Shown piece by piece: positions 9,597 through 19,399 of a DNA stretch of 64,000 nucleotides. The translations under genes were made by a program, and so were the position numbers. The notes beneath the pieces are model-generated. The model did no database searches and had not been told where the DNA came from. It saw nothing but the letters and a program-made list of their open reading frames with translations. Numbering within the stretch: the stretch's first letter is position 1; the number at the start of each line of letters is the position of its first letter. Source of the DNA: Treponema sp. (GTDB taxonomy: Bacteria; Spirochaetota; Spirochaetia; Treponematales; Treponemataceae); the NCBI GenBank assembly GCA_014804005.1, contig JAAVAP010000011.1:15304-79303 (forward strand), written 5' to 3'.

Positions 9597-10943
9597 TTAC
9601 TGCGAAACTTTCTGCGCGGCCAGCCAGTCAAACAAATTCAATTCGCCGTCAAAAACTTCGTCGCGAAGCACATAAATCCAAACGCAATGCGGATTGTATT
9701 CTTCGTCTCCAACCAAAACTTTGTCATAAAGAGAAAAGTGCAAATCTTTTGCGCCGTCATTTTTCAGCCGCTCGTAAGTTGCAATCGAAAATTTTTCCGC
9801 GTTGACGATTTTGTCGCCTTCGCACGCTGTAATCCAAAGCGGAATTTTTTTCAAGATTCCCAAATCTTCGTCCGAAATATTTTTGTCGGAATAAGCCTCG
9901 CTCGAAGGAAATGCCGCCGCGAATTTTTCCGGAAATTCCAAAATCATATTTATGACCATATATCCGCCCGCGGAAGCTCCTCCAAGATAAATTCTCTCCG
10001 TGTCAATTTGCGGATTTTGCTCGGCGAATTTTTCTATGAGATTCATCACGGCGTTCGTGTAATAGGAAGTTGTCCTTTCGTTAGATTTGTCCATGATGGA
10101 CCAAAGCCGATTTCCTGCGCGATCTGTTTTTGAAAGTTCCATAAAGCTCGTTTTCGAAAGCGGAACCAAAATCGCCGCGCCGTTTTCAAAATGGCTTTGT
10201 ATTTTTTCCCTCGCAAGATTTACGGCGCGCTGTCCGCCCAAAAGCGGCATATATGGATTTGTCCCGCCTTCGGAAACTCCGTGAAACCAAACTATGAGCG
10301 GAATTTTTTTCGAGCCGTTTTTTTCTTCGTTCGCAAGTTTCGCCGAATCTGGCAAAAAATACGCATATTTCATTTCAATCGCATCCTTTGATTTTTTCGA
10401 AGGATTGTATGTTGACGAGGCGATTTCAAAAGCGGCCGCATTTTTGTTCACGTATCCCGCGCATTTTTCAATGTCTATGTCGAGCTCGTCGTTTTCGATG
10501 TGAACATTTCCCACCGCGTCCATGTCGAAAATAACCGTGTTGTTGAAAGCGTGCGTGTCCTTGTCGTCTTCACTTGAATTGATTTCCAGCGCGATGTAGC
10601 GACCACTTCCATTTTCAATTTCATTTCCGTAAACATCGCAAAGGTAGGCTTTTGAAACCGGCGGATTTTTGTGCCTTACTGGAAAAAGCCTTGCGGAGCG
10701 CAACTTCGCATAAATGTCAATTTCAAAATCTTCCGCTTTGATTTCTTCGGCGGCGAATTCTTTTTTTGTTTGAATCACGAATTTCGAAATTCCCGCGCCC
10801 CAATCGAAATCTTCGATGTACATCACGTAAGTTTCTTCCTGCGGAATCGCTTCCGAAACAATTCGAAATTCTTTTTTTGCCTGCGCAAAAATCGTCGAAA
10901 CTGCCGTGAGAAAAATGACTGCAAATAAAAACGCTTTCTTCAT
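9597..10943 (-). CDS. secreted alpha/beta hydrolase (PHB depolymerase/esterase-like)
   Basis: N-terminal signal peptide; 'YLGGASAGGYMVINMILEFPEKFAAAFP' nucleophile elbow region; 'VWFHGVSEGGTNPY'. Confidence 0.75.
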   Translation of the reverse strand: MKKAFLFAVIFLTAVSTIFAQAKKEFRIVSEAIPQEETYVMYIEDFDWGAGISKFVIQTKKEFAAEEIKAEDFEIDIYAKLRSARLFPVRHKNPPVSKAYLCDVYGNEIENGSGRYIALEINSSEDDKDTHAFNNTVIFDMDAVGNVHIENDELDIDIEKCAGYVNKNAAAFEIASSTYNPSKKSKDAIEMKYAYFLPDSAKLANEEKNGSKKIPLIVWFHGVSEGGTNPYMPLLGGQRAVNLAREKIQSHFENGAAILVPLSKTSFMELSKTDRAGNRLWSIMDKSNERTTSYYTNAVMNLIEKFAEQNPQIDTERIYLGGASAGGYMVINMILEFPEKFAAAFPSSEAYSDKNISDEDLGILKKIPLWITACEGDKIVNAEKFSIATYERLKNDGAKDLHFSLYDKVLVGDEEYNPHCVWIYVLRDEVFDGELNLFDWLAAQKVSQ

Positions 10944-11085
10944 AATTTATAATATAATAAATTTTTTCGCGGATGTCAGTAATGGAAAATCGGGAAAACT
11001 TTTTGCAATTCAATGACGTTTGCAAAAACGCAAATTGCATTTGCCTTGCGTCAAATTGCGAATGTGAAAAGAAATTGAATTTCGC

Positions 11086-11114
11086 TTGAAACTTTTCGCG
11101 CTTCGTGATATAAT
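11086..11114 (+). promoter_or_regulatory. sigma70-like promoter of pyrB
   Basis: TTGAAA-17 bp-TATAAT. Confidence 0.7.
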
Positions 11115-11142
11115 TCTAAAAATTTATAAGGAGTGCATAAAA

Positions 11143-12069
11143 TTGTCGCTGAAAGGTCGTCACGTTATTCAAATATCTGATTTGTCCGTTTTGGAAATCG
11201 ACGAAATCTGCGAACTGGCAGAACAAATTATTGTTGATCCGAATTCATTTAAAGAAGTGTGCCGCGGGAAAATTCTTGCGGCACTTTTTTTTGAGCCAAG
11301 CACAAGGACGCGGCTTTCGTTCGAAGCGGCGATGCTGCGGCTTGGAGGAAGCGTGGAGGGCTTTGCCGACGCTTCGTACACTTCCACGACGAAGGGCGAA
11401 ATTCTCGCCGACACGATTCGCGTGGTTTCAAGCTATGCCGACGTGATCGCAATTCGAAGTCCGAAGGAAGGAGCCGCGCTTTTGGCGAGCGAATATTCGG
11501 CGTGCCCGATAATCAACGCGGGCGACGGCGGGCATTTTCATCCCACGCAGACGCTCACCGATTTGCTCACGATTCGCCAGCTCAAGGGCGGGCTTGAAGG
11601 AATGACGATTTGCTGCGTCGGCGATTTGCGTTTTGGAAGGACTGTCCATTCGCTCACTCAGGCGATGTGCCGCTACCCGAAAAATCGATTTATTTTCGTA
11701 AGCCCGAAAGAACTTGCCGTTCCCGAATATATGGTCGAAGATGTTCTCAAGCCTGCCGGAATTGAATATGAATGCGCCGAGCGGATGGAAGACGTTATCG
11801 AAAATGCGGACATTCTTTATATGACGCGCGTTCAAAAAGAACGATTTTTCAACGAGCAGGATTACATTCGCTTGAAGGACAGCTACATTTTGGACAAGGA
11901 AAAAATGCGCCGCGCGAAAAAAGATATGATCGTTTTGCATCCGCTTCCTCGTGTGAACGAAATTTCCTACGAGGTGGATTCCGATCCGCGCGCGGCGTAT
12001 TTCAAGCAGGTGAAATTCGGAATGTATGCGCGAATGAGTTTGATGGCAAAAATCACGGGCGCACTTTGA
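11143..12069 (+). CDS. pyrB: aspartate carbamoyltransferase catalytic subunit
   Basis: '[16 protein letters not shown]', '[12 protein letters not shown]'; TTG start at 11143 preceded by AAGGAG. Confidence 0.95.
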   Translation: MSLKGRHVIQISDLSVLEIDEICELAEQIIVDPNSFKEVCRGKILAALFFEPSTRTRLSFEAAMLRLGGSVEGFADASYTSTTKGEILADTIRVVSSYADVIAIRSPKEGAALLASEYSACPIINAGDGGHFHPTQTLTDLLTIRQLKGGLEGMTICCVGDLRFGRTVHSLTQAMCRYPKNRFIFVSPKELAVPEYMVEDVLKPAGIEYECAERMEDVIENADILYMTRVQKERFFNEQDYIRLKDSYILDKEKMRRAKKDMIVLHPLPRVNEISYEVDSDPRAAYFKQVKFGMYARMSLMAKITGAL

Positions 12070-12102
12070 AATGCGATTTGCGAGAATTTAACAGGAGGAA
12101 AT

Positions 12103-12555
12103 ATGTTGAATGTTGATACTATAAAAAACGGTTTGGTGATTGATCATATTCACTCGGGCGACGGTCCGAAAATTTTTCATTGGCTTGGTCTGGAAAAGGC
12201 GCGTTTTACCGCCGCGCTCGTGATGAACGTGCAGTCGAAAAATTTGCAAAAGAAAGACATAATCAAAGTTGACAACATAATCAACATCGATTATTCTGTG
12301 CTCGGCTTCATCGATCCGAACATCACGGTGAACGTCGTCAAAGACGAAAAAATCGTGGAAAAAATAAAAATGGAATTGCCGCAAAAAGTGACGGGCGTGG
12401 TGAATTGCAAAAATCCGCGATGCATCACCGCAAGCGAAAAATATGTCGTGCAAACTTTCGACCTTGTGGACAGAACGCGTGCGCTCTATCGTTGCAAATA
12501 TTGCGACACGCTTTACAAGGCAGGACTTCAAGGCGAAGCGGTGGAAATTAGTTAG
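12103..12555 (+). CDS. pyrI: aspartate carbamoyltransferase regulatory subunit
   Basis: 'VDTIKNGLVIDHI' N-terminus, C-terminal Zn ligands CxNPxC...CKYC. Confidence 0.95.
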   Translation: MLNVDTIKNGLVIDHIHSGDGPKIFHWLGLEKARFTAALVMNVQSKNLQKKDIIKVDNIINIDYSVLGFIDPNITVNVVKDEKIVEKIKMELPQKVTGVVNCKNPRCITASEKYVVQTFDLVDRTRALYRCKYCDTLYKAGLQGEAVEIS

Positions 12556-12559
12556 AAAA

Positions 12560-14002
12560 ATGAAAATTATTTACAATGCGATTCTGCTTGATGAATCTAT
12601 GCGGACGCGCGGCGCGATTGTTCTGGACAAGAAAAAAATTGCGTGTGTTTTAAAAGGAAATTTCAAAACCGAAAGCGCGGTTTTGAACGCCGCGAAATCT
12701 GCTTGCGATAAAATTTTTTCTAAAACTTCAAGGCAAATCGAATTCGTGAACGCGAACGGCTTGACGCTCGCGCCGGCGTTTATCGACATGCATTCGCATT
12801 TTCGCTATCCCGGTCAAACTCAAAAAGAAGATTTGCAGAGCGCGCTCAACGCGGCGGCGGCCGGCGGCTTTGGAACGCTCGTTTTGATGCCGAACACGAA
12901 TCCTGTGGTTTCTTCAAAAGAGCTTGCGATAAAAATTGAAAGCGAAGCCGCCGCGCAAAAAAAATCGCAAGTTTTCCAAACCGTGAGCATTACGAAAGAT
13001 TTTGACGGCGCGACGATTTCGCACATTGATTTGCTTGAAAAAAAATCCACGCCTGTAATTTCGGAAGACGGCCGCGACGTGGAAAGTGCCGCCGTCATGC
13101 TTGAAGTGATGCGCCTCGCCGCGAAAAAAGGAATCATTGTCTCTTGCCACAGCGAAGATTGCGCGCTTGCTATAAAGGCGAAATTTTATCGCAAAAAGGC
13201 TTTGGAAATTATCGCAAATTATGATATGAGCATTCAGGATTTATCGCAAATTTTCGAAAAGAAAAATCAAGGTTCAAAAAAAATTCCGAAAGTTGCGATA
13301 AACGAAGCGAAGGAAAATATTTTTATCGCAAATTCGATTTTGGAATTGGCGGAGGACATTGCGACCGAGCGAAATATCGCAATCGCAAAAAAGGCAAATT
13401 GCAGAATTCACGTTTGCCATGTTTCCACGAAGGGAAGCATTGAAGCCGTTCGCCGCGCGAAAAAAAATATCGCAAATTCGAAAGGAAATATCGCAAGCGA
13501 AAAATCGCAATTTCAAATCACTTGTGAAATCACGCCGCACCATTTGGGCTTGATTGGAACGCGCGGCAAAGAAATTTTTGAATTTGTAAATCCGCCTTTG
13601 AGAAGTGAAGAAGATCGCGCGGCTTTGATTCAAGCTTTGCGCGACGGAACTGCCGACGTTATCGCAACAGACCACGCGCCGCACACGGCTTGCGATAAGG
13701 CTGCGGGCGCGCCTGGATTTTCAGGGCTTGAAACCGCCTACGCTTTTTGCCACACGATTTTGGTGGAACAAGAAAATTTCAGCGAACAAAAATTATCGCA
13801 ATTGATGTCGGCGAATCCCGCGAGAATTTTGGGCTTGAAAAAAGGCTTGCTGAAAGAAGGCTACGACGCGGATTTGGTTTTGCTTGACCCGCAGGAAAAA
13901 TGGAAGGTGCGCTCGGCGGAATTTTTTAGCAAAGGAAAATCAATGCCGCTCGAAGGAAAAATTCTTACGGGGCGCGTGAAGGGAATGTTTTTCGGCGAAT
14001 GA
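12560..14002 (+). CDS. pyrC: dihydroorotase
   Basis: 'PAFIDMHSHFRYPGQTQKEDL', 'IATDHAPHT', 'GFSGLETA'; follows pyrBI. Confidence 0.93.
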   Translation: MKIIYNAILLDESMRTRGAIVLDKKKIACVLKGNFKTESAVLNAAKSACDKIFSKTSRQIEFVNANGLTLAPAFIDMHSHFRYPGQTQKEDLQSALNAAAAGGFGTLVLMPNTNPVVSSKELAIKIESEAAAQKKSQVFQTVSITKDFDGATISHIDLLEKKSTPVISEDGRDVESAAVMLEVMRLAAKKGIIVSCHSEDCALAIKAKFYRKKALEIIANYDMSIQDLSQIFEKKNQGSKKIPKVAINEAKENIFIANSILELAEDIATERNIAIAKKANCRIHVCHVSTKGSIEAVRRAKKNIANSKGNIASEKSQFQITCEITPHHLGLIGTRGKEIFEFVNPPLRSEEDRAALIQALRDGTADVIATDHAPHTACDKAAGAPGFSGLETAYAFCHTILVEQENFSEQKLSQLMSANPARILGLKKGLLKEGYDADLVLLDPQEKWKVRSAEFFSKGKSMPLEGKILTGRVKGMFFGE

Positions 14003-14078
14003 ATTTCGTGGCGTGATTTTTGCTAAGCGCAGTTTTCATAATGCGTGGCGCAAAAAATTACGGAAGTGAAAAAAGCAC

Positions 14079-14105
14079 GAACGCCCGACAATTTGTCGGG
14101 CGTTC
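14079..14105. terminator. bidirectional terminator between convergent genes
   Basis: GAACGCCCGACAA-t-TTGTCGGGCGTTC. Confidence 0.75.
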
Positions 14106-14118
14106 CCACTTTTACAGA

Positions 14119-15920
14119 CTATTGCTTTTTGTAGTCGTCCGAATAACTATAATCTTGTCCATGGTCTTTACCTGAACGGATTATTTTCAATATACTTCCG
14201 TTATAGAATAGCTTCAAATCGTATTTTTCGCTACTATAGTTGCTACCATCACCATACCCTGCAAAATATTCAGACAGCGGGTGCTCGCTATTTTCATATT
14301 TTTTGGTTAGCGTCTTACCGTCGTTAGAGAGTGTGCAGTTGTCGGAAAGCATATAAATTTTATACCTATAAGTTTCCGAAGATCCATTTTCAAGCGAAGG
14401 CCAAAGTTCTTTTTCAAACTTCAAAATCTTTTGGTCTTTGTTTAAAGCCGCTTCAAATTCAGCAACTTTAGATGAATCGACCTCCTCATATCTAGATGAA
14501 CAAGCACCTATACCATCTATCAATTCCTCTTTGGTAAATGCGCTACCGCTAAGTTTGGTGTATGTATTAGACCAATTGTTTTTCACGTTAGAGCCAGTAA
14601 TGACCAACGTGTCAATATAAGTCGTGTGACACGGAATGCCATAATCATTTGAATCCCATTCGCTTTTATATGTCCACGTTCCTTGGATTTTCGCAATGTC
14701 TGCGTCTTTGCTTATGTCGATGCTTGTATACAATTCCGCTTCCGTTTTTAATTCGGGCGTGTCTATGACATCGCTATACCACAGATACTTGTATTCTTTG
14801 CCGTCATATTTGTAGTGCAAAACTGGGCGGTAGCAGACAAAATCAATCTTTGAGAAGTTATCTCCCTTCCAGTAGTATTCGATGGTGTAGAGGTTGTGTG
14901 TTTCGGTGATAGAGTTCTGCGGAATCTCTATTTCAACTCCCCATTTTGTCTTGCGTCCTTCGTGCATCCAAGAAACGCCCTCCACCAATGCAACGTCCAT
15001 CATCCAATCATAGCCGCTTCCAGTGAGCAGTTTTTCGTTTTCGAACGTAGGCCTTTTCGTAAACTTAAAGTCGCCGTTGCTTTCTACCTTTATTTCTGCG
15101 TGATCCTTTACGAGCACTTCACCTTTGCTTTTTGCTCCGGCTGTAACTTTCGTTTCGAACCAACCTACCACGCCGTCACCATCGATATAATTTATGACAA
15201 AGCCGTTGTCGTCTTCGTCCTCGTTTCTCATAAACACGATGCGAACTGCGTATTCTTTGTTAGGAGCAAGGAAAGGATAGAAGAAAGCGCCTTTGTTCCC
15301 ATTTTCATTGCGCCAAATTTCTTCAGATACTTGACCAATGCCGTCTATGTATACACGAGAAAATTGCGTTCCAGCTGGAACGGTACATTCCAAATATATG
15401 CCGTCTTCAGACTTTTTGTCAGTAAAATAGTTTTCTGAAAGTTTTTTGCCTTCAGTAGGCGCGTCTCCGAGCGAATTGTCTGTGCCCGAATCTTCGCTTC
15501 CTTGGCTGCCGCCCGGCGTGGTAGGCACAGTGCCTTCTGTCACCTCTCCGTCATCTCCAATGGAATATCTTGTGATGTCGGAAGAAGCCACGCTGACTTT
15601 TCCGTCCGCGACGCTCAGCCTCAAGATGTCGCCCGATTTCGCGATGTCGCCGCTCGCCTTTGTGACCATAAGCTTGTGGCCGCTCGTGAGATTCGAATAG
15701 GTGCCGGAAATTGTTCCAGCATTTTCTTTCAGGGTGATTACGAACGTGTTGTCGTCGTACAGTTTGATTGCGTCGCCGTTCAGTTCATAGGAAACCAACT
15801 CTTCGGGATTTTTTTCCAATGAACCTGACGTGCTGCCGTTATCGCAGGACGCGAAGCAGATGAGAATTGCCAAAAAGAGGGTCGCTAATACCCCCCCCCA
15901 TACCTGAATTTGTTTTTCAT
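14119..15920 (-). CDS. putative lipoprotein with 5' poly-G tract; apparently frameshifted (phase OFF) in this sequence
   Basis: SD GGAGG at 15927-15931 and ATG at 15918-15920 give MKNKFRYGGGY* with G9; one extra G gives MKNKFRYGGGVLATLFLAILICFASC (lipobox). The ORF-track start 15951 is a TTG without SD just after the -10. Confidence 0.75.
15891..15899 (-). repeat. poly-G tract (C9 on + strand), putative slipped-strand switch
   Basis: CCCCCCCCC in the signal-peptide coding region. Confidence 0.9.
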
Positions 15921-15963
15921 TTTTTTCCTCCAAATAAAAAAATGTTTTCAAAAGTTATTTTCA

Positions 15964-15992
15964 AGTATACAATATATGTTCGCGCTTGTCAA
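15964..15992 (-). promoter_or_regulatory. sigma70-like promoter of the 15920 lipoprotein
   Basis: Minus strand TTGACA-17 bp-TATACT. Confidence 0.7.
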
Positions 15993-16139
15993 TCGCTCGG
16001 AAATACGGTGTAAAAAATGCGGTGTGCGCGCTTGTAGTGAGCCGCGCCACTTTTGCGAGACGCCCGCGCAAGATTTTACAAAATGCATTTTAAAATGCCG
16101 CTCATTTTCAAAACGCCGCGAGCTTTTTTTCGAATGTTT

Positions 16140-17078
16140 TTATTTTCCGGAATTTCGTTCCCAAAAAACGCCATCTTCGTAGCCTTGGATTTTTTTTTCG
16201 TGTTCCGCCAAGTCGAGGCGTTTTTGCGCCCAAAGGCAATATTCCAAATTTTTTTCGATGCCGCAAAAATGGCGGCCGAGTTTTTTCGCCACCACCGCGC
16301 TTGTTCCCGAACCCAAAAATGGATCGAACACAACTGCGTCCACGGGTGAACTTGCCAAAATCAATTTGGCGAAAAGTTTTTCGCTTTTTTGTGTGGGATG
16401 ATCAGTGTTTTCTGGCATCGACCAAAACGGAATCGAGATGTCGTCCCAAAAATTTCCAGGATGCGTCATTCGGAATTTTTTTCCATCGCTTTCGCTCCAA
16501 TCTTTTGGCATCCCGTTTTGTCTGTACGGCGCGAGCACGGCGCGTTTTAATTTCACGGCATCCACATCAAAAAAATATTCGTCGCTCGCCGTAGCAAAAA
16601 AAATGTCCTCGCAAGAATTTTTCCAATTGCTTTTTGCGCCCCTCCCTTTTTCGCGTTGCCAAGTGATTCGATTTCGCACGCGCAAATATTTTTTGAGGAC
16701 GAAATACAAATCCGCGCTGCTTTGCCAATCGCAGCAAACGTAGACGCTCGCCGTCGGTTTGAGCACGCGCAAAATTTTTGGAAGCCACGATTCCAAATAT
16801 TCGCAGTACGAAGAATCGCTGGTTTTGGAAAATCTCATCGTGCCGAAATTTTTCGTCAAATTGTACGGCGGATCGATGATCAAAAGATCCACAAATTTTT
16901 CAGGAAGAAATTCCATCGCGGAAAATAAATCGGCGCAAATTATTTTGTCCAAAATTTCTTTCGCGGAAAATTGCCGCAGTTCTTGAACGATTTGTTCGGC
17001 ATAATTTTTTTTTTCGTTTTCGGAAAGCGTGAGAGTTCGATTGTTTTTTGCGCGATGTTTTTCTTGCGACATTTTCAT
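16140..17078 (-). CDS. site-specific DNA methyltransferase (beta-class N4/N6 type)
   Basis: 'LLIIDPPYNLTKN' near N-terminus, 'HPTQKSEKL' and 'VFDPFLGSGTSAVVAKKLGR' near C-terminus. Confidence 0.9.
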   Translation of the reverse strand: MKMSQEKHRAKNNRTLTLSENEKKNYAEQIVQELRQFSAKEILDKIICADLFSAMEFLPEKFVDLLIIDPPYNLTKNFGTMRFSKTSDSSYCEYLESWLPKILRVLKPTASVYVCCDWQSSADLYFVLKKYLRVRNRITWQREKGRGAKSNWKNSCEDIFFATASDEYFFDVDAVKLKRAVLAPYRQNGMPKDWSESDGKKFRMTHPGNFWDDISIPFWSMPENTDHPTQKSEKLFAKLILASSPVDAVVFDPFLGSGTSAVVAKKLGRHFCGIEKNLEYCLWAQKRLDLAEHEKKIQGYEDGVFWERNSGK

Positions 17079-18223
17079 CCTCGAGTCAAAGCTGAAATTG
17101 CCGAACGCACATCGTCAAGCGAAAATTCCTCGCGGGAATTTTGCGCGGCAATCAAAGCCGCCTTGTTTAAAACGCTTTCGATTTTTGCGCATGAAAATCC
17201 GTTGAACATTGCCGCCAATTTTTGCACCGTGCATTCGGCTGACGGATTTTTTTTAGCGGAATACTTTTTCACCAATTCTTCGCGAGACGCTTCGTCGGGA
17301 AATGGAACGGAAAAAATCGCGTCGAATCTTCCTGGACGAATCAAAGCCTCGTCGAGCGCGCGAACGCTGTTCGTGGCGGCAATCACAAGAACGCCCGAGT
17401 TCGTTTCGAATCCGTCGAGTTCGTTCAAAAGCGCGGTGACAATTCGCGTGTTTTCAGTTTCGATCGCGCTTCCCGAATAATTTCTGCGCGTTCCTATTCC
17501 GTCGAACTCGTCGATGAAAACTATGCACGGCGCGCAACGCCGCGCCTTGCGAAAAAGCATTTTCACTTTTGCAGGACCAATCGCCATGAACATACTTTCA
17601 AAATCCGTGGCTTTGGCGGGAATGAAATTCACGCTTGCTTCACCAGCCAAAGCGCGCGCAAAAAGCGTCTTGCCATTTCCGGGCGCGCCTTCGAGCAAAA
17701 TTCCTTTAGGCATTCGGATTCCGCGATTTGCGAATTTTTCGGGCGATTTCATAATTTGCATAATTTGAACTGTATCGCGTTTGAGAGAATCCATTCCGAT
17801 TACGTCGCTGAATTTCACGCCAGTGCGATGAACAATTTTAAAAGAATTTGGCGAGATGAATTTTCGAAATGCGAAAATTGCCGCGCCGAAAAAAAATGCG
17901 TAGAAAATTATGTCCAGCACGAGCGAAACAATTTGTGAAAAATTTTTTTGCGTTTTCACATCGACATCGTTCTTTAAAAGAAATTCATTCAGCAAAGGCG
18001 ATTCAGGATTTTTCGTTTTAAATTTTTTTCCGAGCGAATCTGTAAAAATAATTTCGCTTTCGGAAATTTCCGCCGAGGAAATTTTCTTTTCTTCGACATT
18101 TTTGAAAAATTCCGAATACGGAATTTCTTGAATTTTCGCGGACGCGAATTCAGAATAAAAAAAATATCCGCCGAGTGCCACGAGAAGAAAAATCGGCACG
18201 AGAATTTTTGGTTTGAATTTCAT
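17075..18223 (-). CDS. FtsH-like membrane AAA+ ATPase lacking the M41 protease domain
   Basis: Two TM segments, Walker A GAPGNGKT, 'VFIDEFDGIGTRR', 'ALIRPGRFDAI', lid; ends directly after the lid with no HEXXH. Confidence 0.85.
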   Translation of the reverse strand: MKFKPKILVPIFLLVALGGYFFYSEFASAKIQEIPYSEFFKNVEEKKISSAEISESEIIFTDSLGKKFKTKNPESPLLNEFLLKNDVDVKTQKNFSQIVSLVLDIIFYAFFFGAAIFAFRKFISPNSFKIVHRTGVKFSDVIGMDSLKRDTVQIMQIMKSPEKFANRGIRMPKGILLEGAPGNGKTLFARALAGEASVNFIPAKATDFESMFMAIGPAKVKMLFRKARRCAPCIVFIDEFDGIGTRRNYSGSAIETENTRIVTALLNELDGFETNSGVLVIAATNSVRALDEALIRPGRFDAIFSVPFPDEASREELVKKYSAKKNPSAECTVQKLAAMFNGFSCAKIESVLNKAALIAAQNSREEFSLDDVRSAISALTRG

Positions 18224-18308
18224 TTTGAAAATATAACACAAGATGGGAAAAAAGAAAAGCGTCGCAAGGACGAAACGCGCCATTTTTGCGATGCTTTTTT
18301 GTCGCAAT

Positions 18309-18343
18309 AAAAAAAACGCGCCTAAATGGCGCGTTTTTTTTTA
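18309..18343. terminator. bidirectional terminator-like hairpin
   Basis: AAAAAACGCGCC-taaat-GGCGCGTTTTTT. Confidence 0.75.
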
Positions 18344-18393
18344 ATCTCTGCGAATCATATCGCTGAATTTTTTATTCGATAAAATCGATAAAA

Positions 18394-19197
18394 TTAGAAC
18401 GCCGCTACGACTTCGCCATTCGGGTAAGTTTCGGAAATCCAATCGCGGACTTTTTGGCTTTGCAAGGCTTTCACCAACGCCACGATGCGCGGGTCGGTTT
18501 CGTTGCCTTTTTTTACGGCGATGACGTTCACATACGGAGAATCCGCGCCTTCGACATAAAGGCCGTCTTTGTTCGCGCTCAAGCCAGCTGGCAAAGCGTA
18601 GTTTCCGTTGATTGCCGCCGCGTCAACGTCGTTGAGTGTGCGGGGGAGGGAAGCGGCATCGGCTTCCACGAAATGGAAATTTTTCGGGTTTTCCTGAATG
18701 TCAAGCGGAGTGGCAGTGATGCCCGCCTTCGGATTAAGCTTAATCAAGCCAGCCGACTGCAAAAGCAAAAGCGCGCGGCCGCCGTTGGTCGGATCGTTCG
18801 GAATCGCGATTTTTGCTTTTTCCGGGATCGCTTCGAGCGAAGCGTACTTCTTTGAATAAAGCGCGAACGGCTCAATGTGGATTCCGCCAGCATTTGCCAA
18901 ATGGTAGCCTTTGTCCGCATTCGTGGATTCAAGGTACGGAATGTGCTGATCGAAGTTCGCAAAAAGTTCGCCTTGCTCCAAAGCGTCGTTCAAAATTACG
19001 TAGTCGGTCATTTCGCGGATTTCAAGTTTCACGCCTTGAGCCGCCAAGTCGTCCTTGACAAGTTCAAGCAACTGGACATGCGGAACCGGCGTCGCTCCAA
19101 TCACAAGCGTATCGTCGGTTTTTTTGTTTTTGCAACTCGCGCCGAAAATGGCGGACACTGCGAGAAGTGCCACAAAAATTTTTTTTGCAATTTTCAT
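18394..19197 (-). CDS. metQ: MetQ/NlpA-family methionine ABC transporter substrate-binding lipoprotein
   Basis: Lipobox 'SAIFGASC', 'IGATPVPHVQLLE', 'IAIPNDPTNGGRALLLLQ'. Confidence 0.93.
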   Translation of the reverse strand: MKIAKKIFVALLAVSAIFGASCKNKKTDDTLVIGATPVPHVQLLELVKDDLAAQGVKLEIREMTDYVILNDALEQGELFANFDQHIPYLESTNADKGYHLANAGGIHIEPFALYSKKYASLEAIPEKAKIAIPNDPTNGGRALLLLQSAGLIKLNPKAGITATPLDIQENPKNFHFVEADAASLPRTLNDVDAAAINGNYALPAGLSANKDGLYVEGADSPYVNVIAVKKGNETDPRIVALVKALQSQKVRDWISETYPNGEVVAAF

Positions 19198-19399
19198 ATT
19201 AAACTCCTTTTATGAAAAACAATTCCTAGATTTCCTAGTGGGAATATATGCAATATTATAAACAAATAATCCGAATCTTGTCAAGTGCTTCACAATTTTT
19301 TTTACAGATTTTTTTTCAGCAGAAATTGTTCTATTCAATTTTTGTGCTTTGCAAAAGTGTCGGCTTCGACATTTGATGCGCAATTCGAAATCATTGTTC

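Noticed and set aside
11086-11142. ORF-track N-terminal extension of pyrB
   Set aside because: It lies over the TTGAAA/TATAAT promoter; TTG 11143 with AAGGAG is preferred.
12443-12559. pyrC ORF extension overlapping pyrI
   Set aside because: Out-of-frame reading of pyrI; the natural start is ATG 12560.
12703-13801. TTATCGCAA copies as DnaA boxes
   Set aside because: The sequence does not match the TTATNCACA consensus, and the location inside pyrC with no oriC-type features argues against it; the motif is kept as unexplained instead.
15921-15951. TTG start at 15951 for the lipoprotein ORF
   Set aside because: No SD, it contains the SD of the ATG at 15920, and it sits immediately after the -10 box.
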